In this document: in pieces, positions 59,159-64,000 of the stretch
How positions within the stretch are numbered: the first letter of the stretch is position 1
How the letters are laid out: each line of letters opens with the position of its first letter
Assembly: GCA_012103455.1 (NCBI GenBank)
Contig: WLWT01000001.1
Coordinates: 2,280,001 to 2,344,000 of the forward strand
Reading direction: 5' to 3'
From: Gammaproteobacteria bacterium
GTDB taxonomy: Bacteria > Pseudomonadota > Gammaproteobacteria > HK1
Length of the DNA: 64,000 nucleotides
Notes under the pieces: model-generated
Told to the model about the DNA's origin: nothing
The model's input: only the letters and a program-made list of their open reading frames with translations
Databases searched by the model: none
Made by a program: the position numbers and the translations under genes

Positions 59159-61018
59159 ATGAGCTTGGCAGTTTGGACAGATCCCGCGACCGGGAATAAG
59201 AGCTTCAACACCCGCGCCGCTAAAGCCACCGACAAAATTGCCGGCAAGGGTTATTCCATCGTCACCGATGAAGCATTGACCACCCTGCCGCCACCGCCCG
59301 CTGGGGCGGTCTTCGATGCCGAGGAGCAGGCCAAATACCGGCAGTTCAAGGAGGCCAGGCGTGGTGCGGCCGACTATATGGCCATGGAGGGAGAATTCAG
59401 CAAGTACTTACAAGACGTTTATTCCGCACCGCCAGTAGTGCGCGAGGCACTGACCGATGAGTGCGAAATTCTGGTGGTGGGCGCCGGTTTTGCGGGCTTA
59501 TTGCTCTGGTACAGACTGAGTCAGGCCGGGTTCACTGATGTGCGGTTTTGTGAAAAAGGCGGCGACGTGGGCGGCACCTGGTATTGGAACCGCTATCCGG
59601 GGATCGCCTGCGATGTGGAGTCGTATAGCTACTTGCCATTACTGGAGGAGATGGGCTACTACCCGACGATGAAGTTCGCCTCTGGCTTCGAGATCCTGGA
59701 GTACTGCCAGAACATGGCGCAGAAGTTCGGCTTCTACGATCGGTGCTTGTTCCACACGACGGTGGAGGAGACGCTCTGGGATGAGGACGCGGGGCGGTGG
59801 ACGGTGCTCACCGATCGGGGCGACCGTATGCGGGCCAGGTTCGTTATCCTCGCCAATGGCATCTTGACGACACCCAAGCTGGCCCGCATTAAAGGCATGC
59901 AAACCTTTAAGGGAGAGGCCTTCCACACCTCACGCTGGAACTACAACATCGATCTGCAAGATAAGCGTGTAGGCATCATCGGCACTGGCGCCACGGCGGT
60001 GCAGGTCATTCCCGCGATCGCCAAAGTGGTGAAAGAGCTTTATGTGTTTCAACGTACGCCTTCTTCTATAGACGTACGCGACCAACGGGCCACTACTCGA
60101 GAGGAGATCGAGCAGTGGGCTAAGGAACCGGGGTGGGCCAGAGCCAGGCGCGAACGGCTGGCGAAAATCTCCGCTGGCCGCACGGCGTTGAAAGGTAACG
60201 ATGACTACCTCTCCGGCAAAGTGGCCGACTACAAAGTGCGCAAGAAACACAACGGTGTGCTGAGTCCTGAAGAGCTGATTCAAAAGCAGTTGAATACCAA
60301 TTTCAGGATCATGGAGCAGATCAGGGCTAGGGTGGATACCGTCGTCGGCCATTCAGCGACGGCTGCCGCGTTAAAACCTTATTACCCGTATGGCTGCAAA
60401 CGTCCCGCTTTCCACGACGAGTTCTTGCCGGTATTTAACCGGCCCCATGTCACGCTGGTGGACACGGCGCCCCACGGAGTCAGGGAAATCAATGAACGCG
60501 GTGTGGTACACGATGGCAAGGAATATCCGCTGGATGTGCTTATCTATGCCACCGGATTTCAATGGATGGGTACGGCTACGTTTAATATGATTGCCGGATG
60601 TGGCGGGCGTACTTTGCAAGAGAAGTGGCAAGCGCAAGGCACCCGCACCTATCTTGGCATCCACAGTCACGGCTTCCCGAATCTATTGATCATGTCCGGC
60701 CCGCAAGGCGGTGGCGGTCAATTCAATTTTACCCGGGTCATCGAAGCGCACGCGGAGTATGCCGTATGGATGCTCAGTACCATGCGCGAGCGGGGCGCCC
60801 GCCGTGTCGATGTAAAAAAAGGGCCTGAAGATGAGTATGCCGCCCATTGCCGCGAGGCGGATATCAGGACCCAGCCACTACGAGATTGTATTTCTTATTA
60901 CAACGGCCACGGTGAGGGACAACCTGGCGCCTTGGCGTACTATGGCGGCGCACAGAAATGGCACGAGCTGCGCAAAGCGGCGCAAGCGTCGATGGATGCT
61001 TATGTGTTCGACGTGTGA
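59159..61018 (+). CDS. Flavin-containing monooxygenase (Baeyer-Villiger type)
   Basis: 619 residues from the ATG at 59159. Rossmann motif VVGAGFAGLLLWYRL binds FAD; GGTWYWNRYPGIACDVES is the conserved BVMO loop; FKGEAFHTSRWNY is close to the BVMO fingerprint FxGxxxHTxxW; IIGTGATAVQVIPAIAK binds NADPH; and DVLIYATGFQW is the C-terminal FMO motif. It would insert oxygen next to a ketone using NADPH. The N-terminal ~120 residues are extra relative to minimal BVMOs. Confidence 0.9.
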   Translation: MSLAVWTDPATGNKSFNTRAAKATDKIAGKGYSIVTDEALTTLPPPPAGAVFDAEEQAKYRQFKEARRGAADYMAMEGEFSKYLQDVYSAPPVVREALTDECEILVVGAGFAGLLLWYRLSQAGFTDVRFCEKGGDVGGTWYWNRYPGIACDVESYSYLPLLEEMGYYPTMKFASGFEILEYCQNMAQKFGFYDRCLFHTTVEETLWDEDAGRWTVLTDRGDRMRARFVILANGILTTPKLARIKGMQTFKGEAFHTSRWNYNIDLQDKRVGIIGTGATAVQVIPAIAKVVKELYVFQRTPSSIDVRDQRATTREEIEQWAKEPGWARARRERLAKISAGRTALKGNDDYLSGKVADYKVRKKHNGVLSPEELIQKQLNTNFRIMEQIRARVDTVVGHSATAAALKPYYPYGCKRPAFHDEFLPVFNRPHVTLVDTAPHGVREINERGVVHDGKEYPLDVLIYATGFQWMGTATFNMIAGCGGRTLQEKWQAQGTRTYLGIHSHGFPNLLIMSGPQGGGGQFNFTRVIEAHAEYAVWMLSTMRERGARRVDVKKGPEDEYAAHCREADIRTQPLRDCISYYNGHGEGQPGALAYYGGAQKWHELRKAAQASMDAYVFDV

Positions 61019-61092
61019 AAGCAGACGCGTGCAAACACCTGACTTGAGATAGGCAAGCTCCCGCCATCCGGTGCCGTGGGAGTCAAGACAAG

Positions 61093-62238
61093 TTAGTTGA
61101 GACCGTAGAATTCTCGCGCATTGTCGCAGGTAATCTTTTTCACCTGCTCTGGCGTGAGGTCCGCGAACTGCTCGTCTATGTACTTGCTGGACTCTGGCCA
61201 AATACCGTCCGTGTGAGGATAGTCCGAGCCCCACATCAGCGTATCTTCCGTCATCAAGTTCTTAGCGTTCAGCAACATGGGGCCGATGGGATCGTACTGA
61301 AAAGTCGCTTTACAATGGCGCTGCCAATACTCGGACGGCTTTAGCTTCATCAGATCCCTGAAACGATCCTCGAACTCAAAATCCATGCGGTCCAGTGCAT
61401 ACGGGATCCAGCCGATGCCGCTCTCGCCGAAAGAGACCTTGAGCCGCGGGTAGCGGTCGAATACGCCAGCGCCGATCATGGCCGCCAAGATGTGTATAAG
61501 GCCCATCTGAAAAGCGGCTACGCCGGTGAACATGGCTGCCCGGCGCACCTGGCCGGAGGCCGTCTCGCGGGCTTTGGGATCGGTGGTGGGAAAGGTATGG
61601 AAGTGTAGCGGCAGCTGCACCTCGTCTACCGCTTTCCAGACCGGCTCCCAACACGGGTGCCACATCGGTTCCATGTCCCAGGAACACGACAGTTCTATGC
61701 CCCGCAGGCCGATTTTGGCGCAGCGGTAGATCTCTTTGGCGGCGGCCTCAATGTCGCCATAGGGAATGCAGGCGAGGCCGATATGGTGTCCTGGGTAATG
61801 ACTGCAAAAGTCTTTCAGCCAGTCATTGTAGATCTTGAGCATCTCATTGGCGGCTTCGGCATCTTGCATCTTCGAGGCTGAGCCTAGGATGCCGAAAATG
61901 ACTTCGGCATCAACACCGTCGCGCTCCATTTCTTTGCGCCGAAGGTGTGGATCGGAGGGGCGCTGAATGCCTTTTTGACCGTCCTCGAACAGGCCGGTGG
62001 TGGCCATGATATCGACGCGGCGGTTTTGCCCGGGAACTAGCTTCGCACCGCCTGGGCCGACACCGTTCAACAGGCCAAAATTAGCCCCTTGTTTGGTTAC
62101 CCATTGGGGGCCGTCAGGCCCATCGTCCACGTAAGGCATACGATCTTTGAGGGCTGCGGATGCCTCCGAGGTGAACAGTGCAGGTGGCATCCAGGGCATA
62201 TCTAGATGACAGTCGGCTGAAATTCTCCGGTACTCCAT
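61093..62238 (-). CDS. Amidohydrolase family 2 protein (ACMSD-like)
   Basis: 381 residues of TIM-barrel metal enzyme: ISADCHLDMPWMPPALF (first metal strand, with Asp-x-His in place of His-x-His), LPLHFHTFPTTD, HILAAMIGAGVFDRYPRLKV and LMWGSDYPHTDGIWPESS, where the Asp precedes the catalytic His. Relatives are decarboxylases or hydratases of aromatic acids. Adjacent to the monooxygenase and on the opposite strand. Confidence 0.88.
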   Translation of the reverse strand: MEYRRISADCHLDMPWMPPALFTSEASAALKDRMPYVDDGPDGPQWVTKQGANFGLLNGVGPGGAKLVPGQNRRVDIMATTGLFEDGQKGIQRPSDPHLRRKEMERDGVDAEVIFGILGSASKMQDAEAANEMLKIYNDWLKDFCSHYPGHHIGLACIPYGDIEAAAKEIYRCAKIGLRGIELSCSWDMEPMWHPCWEPVWKAVDEVQLPLHFHTFPTTDPKARETASGQVRRAAMFTGVAAFQMGLIHILAAMIGAGVFDRYPRLKVSFGESGIGWIPYALDRMDFEFEDRFRDLMKLKPSEYWQRHCKATFQYDPIGPMLLNAKNLMTEDTLMWGSDYPHTDGIWPESSKYIDEQFADLTPEQVKKITCDNAREFYGLN

Positions 62239-62422
62239 GGGTTCCGGTACTCCTTCCGCTCTTTGACAGGTTTGTGGTTCGTTGCCGAGGGTAAGATCAA
62301 ATCGCAGTGGCTGCCAATAGTTGCTCGATAGGCTAGCCAGTGAAACTCAATCTATTCTTGAGATCTATGATTGGCTGAGATCCATGACTGGTTATCGGAT
62401 AAGCCAGCGCAAACTTATTACT

Positions 62423-62562
62423 GGGCACCTCTAACAATGCACTTTTTCCGCGATTGCGGCGTCAGCGCCGTGCTCGAATCCTCAGGTATCACCTATACAC
62501 TGCGGTTCTGCGCGCGGTGCTTCCTTGCACTCACGAAAAAATGACTATTTTTAGAGGTGTCC
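62423..62562. mobile_element. 140-bp MITE-like element, copy 3
   Basis: Ends are GGGCACCTCTAACAATGC and CTATTTTTAGAGGTGTCC; TACT is duplicated exactly on both sides (62419-62422, 62563-62566). It contains no gene. It lies between the amidohydrolase gene and the PIN-toxin remnant. Confidence 0.9.
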
Positions 62563-62569
62563 TACTGGC

Positions 62570-63005
62570 TTGTTTACATGGACGCAATGCCGTCCTTGCG
62601 CGCCCGCGGTGGCCGGCCAGAGTTGTGGATGTTACCGGATGATGCGGCCGAGCGGGAGGTGGCAGATGGTGGGGCAGCGCGCATATTTAACGAACACGGT
62701 GAACTGTTCGTCGTAGTGCGTGCCCAACGCCACAGTTTCGTGGCCACCCGAGGTTCGTAGTTAACCCACTGCCAAGCAGGATTCACCTTCAATGCGTCAC
62801 AAAAATCCGCTGCCGCCGCCGCGGTTAATGGTTCACGTAATACAGCTGGATTGCGCGGTTGCATATAGATTTCAACCAGCACCAATTCGCACAGCACGAA
62901 GGCTTGGCCTGCACATGCATGGTCGCAAAAAAACGGCTCGCTGCTTGCTGGTGGGGACTATCGGGATTGACCGTGTATAGGAATAAATTCGTATCCGCGG
63001 AACGT
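62570..63005 (-). pseudogene. VapC-type PIN-domain toxin remnant
   Basis: In minus-strand order: SADTNLFLYTVNPDSPHQQA (PIN start), then a frameshift at about 62905, then FVLCELVLVEIYMQPRNPA and REPLTAAAAADFCDALK with NPAWQWVNYEPRVATKLW. The 3' end no longer matches well. A start codon in frame is missing. No antitoxin gene is seen. Confidence 0.65.
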
Positions 63006-63079
63006 ATATACCCATCGCCATTGAAAGTGCGAATCTAGAATACTTGCATGAGCTAGCTGATTATGGTCAAAATAAGCTT

Positions 63080-63361
63080 ATGAACAATCATTCAACACCG
63101 AGCGAGCGCGATGAACTCATAAAATTTCATCGTAAAGAAAGAGATGGGCGTATTCGAGACCGAATAGAAGCGGTTTTAGCTTTTGATGAGGGTTGTAGTT
63201 ATTCAGAAATTTCTAGACTCTTACTTCTAGATGATGAGACCATTGGACGCCCTATCGATGATTACTTTTCTAAAGCTAAGTTGAAGCCCGAAAACGGGGG
63301 CAGCAAAAGTGATTTAAACGAGAATGAAACAGCAAAGCTCGTTAAACACCTAGATGGTTGA
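63080..63361 (+). pseudogene. IS630-family transposase N-terminal fragment
   Basis: 93 residues from the ATG at 63080: RDELIKFHRKERDGRIRDRI, EAVLAFDEGCSYSEISRLLL and LLDDETIGRPIDDYFSK form the helix-turn-helix part of IS630 transposases. The DDE domain is missing. The base composition is clearly AT-richer than the surroundings, indicating foreign origin. Confidence 0.75.
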
Positions 63362-63363
63362 TG

Positions 63364-63838
63364 CTCGATGCGAGCCATTGCAAGGTCCCTCCTCATGCTG
63401 CCGGTGCTCAAGGAGGTCATCAAGACAGGAGTGTCACACAAGGGGGCTCACCCCCAAGATACATCTGGCCGTGGATGCGCCTGGTATGCCGATCCGAATC
63501 CTTATTACAGCAGCTACCCGTGCAGATTGTACACAAGCTGAGCCCTTGATAGAAGGCATTGATGCGCAGTATTGACTCGCCGACCGAGGCTACGACAGTG
63601 ATGCCATTGTCACCCAGGCTCAAGCTCAAGGGATGGAAGTGGTAATTGCGCCGAAGAAGAATCGCACGATACAGAGGTCCTATGACAAAGAATTGTATAA
63701 GGTGCGTCATCTCGTTGAAAATGCTTTTCTGCATCTGAAGAAATGGCGCGGCATTGCCACCCGATATGCGAAGAATACCGCTTCGTTCCTCGCTGCAGTG
63801 CAGATCAGGTGCATTGCCCTATGGGCTTGTATCTTGTG
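63364..63838 (+). pseudogene. IS5-family transposase remnant
   Basis: LTPKIHLAVDAPGMPIRILI, TAATRADCTQAEPLIEGID, then a TGA stop at about 63572 and LADRGYDSDAIVTQAQAQGM, VVIAPKKNRTIQRSYDKELY, RHLVENAFLHLKKWRGIATR. These are IS5-family blocks including the Glu helix. The 5' end is missing and at least one frameshift separates the first piece (DASHCKVPPHAAGAQGGHQ). Different from the intact element at 22783. Confidence 0.8.
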
Positions 63839-64000
63839 ACGACACTACCTAACAGCCAGACCAGACCCGGCATCGAATAATTGGAATGCGATTCATTGCC
63901 CGCTCTGACCTCAACATCCAATACCAAGCGCAAATTGGCCATCATGTAGGTATGTGACGTGTGTGAGGGGCGACCCGGTTTATGCCGGTTGTAACCCGCC

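Noticed and set aside
62557..62760. Plus-strand 67-residue open frame
   Set aside because: It is antisense to the VapC remnant and begins in the MITE; no binding site or family.

Overview
The window looks like a chromosomal piece of a GC-rich (by eye about 55-58 %) proteobacterium, probably gammaproteobacterial. The pointers are a GltB/GltD pair with the proteobacterial domain layout, a long-form LeuA remnant, a YqiA-like esterase, a PHA-granule regulator and DUF547/MsrB-type genes. The taxonomic call is inference only. Many genes are broken by 1-nt indels, short duplications, internal deletions and insertion elements. That pattern fits a host-associated or recently bottlenecked genome, or a noisy assembly; the sequence alone cannot separate these.

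Layout. 1-17.2 kb: the start of leuC, then catabolic genes. These include an SDR with a methyltransferase, an acyl-CoA-dehydrogenase-like flavoenzyme, a TauD dioxygenase upstream of a Rieske alpha/beta pair, a GST-amidase-HMG-CoA lyase-uronate dehydrogenase-DUF2000 operon, a frameshifted DUF547 gene, and a radical SAM / small membrane protein / Rieske oxygenase triad. 17.2-20.6 kb: a decay zone with a WD40 pseudogene, a truncated thioesterase, a deleted serine recombinase and a RelE/ParE-type toxin-antitoxin pair. 20.6-30.8 kb: a SABATH-type methyltransferase, a DHA2 drug exporter split by an IS5-family element, two LLM flavin oxidoreductases, a VOC protein, a leuA remnant, MaoC genes and a LysE remnant. 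30.8-37.6 kb: msrB, gltD and gltB.

37.9-51.2 kb: an accessory arsenic island that starts just after ISAs1 remnants. It holds pstSCAB-type phosphate transport genes, arsJ (efflux of 1-arseno-3-phosphoglycerate) and the matching GAPDH. Between arsJ and GAPDH lies an unusual module: a P1B-type ATPase with no CPC metal motif plus several small membrane proteins. A short motif (YSS-x-YYV-x-YG ... FPK-x-N) occurs in two of these small proteins and, in diverged form, in a roughly 200-residue N-terminal extension of ArsJ. I consider this the best candidate for an undescribed system: arsenate detoxification physically linked to a ferrosome-like, ATPase-loaded membrane compartment.

51.3-64 kb: a UgpC-type sugar ABC transporter operon whose binding protein is frameshifted, an MFS permease, three uncharacterised genes, a Baeyer-Villiger-type monooxygenase, an amidohydrolase, and a 3' end of vapC, IS630 and IS5 debris. 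Three full copies and one partial copy of a 140-bp MITE-like element are spread over the window. Each full copy has terminal inverted repeats, and two have perfect 4-bp target duplications.
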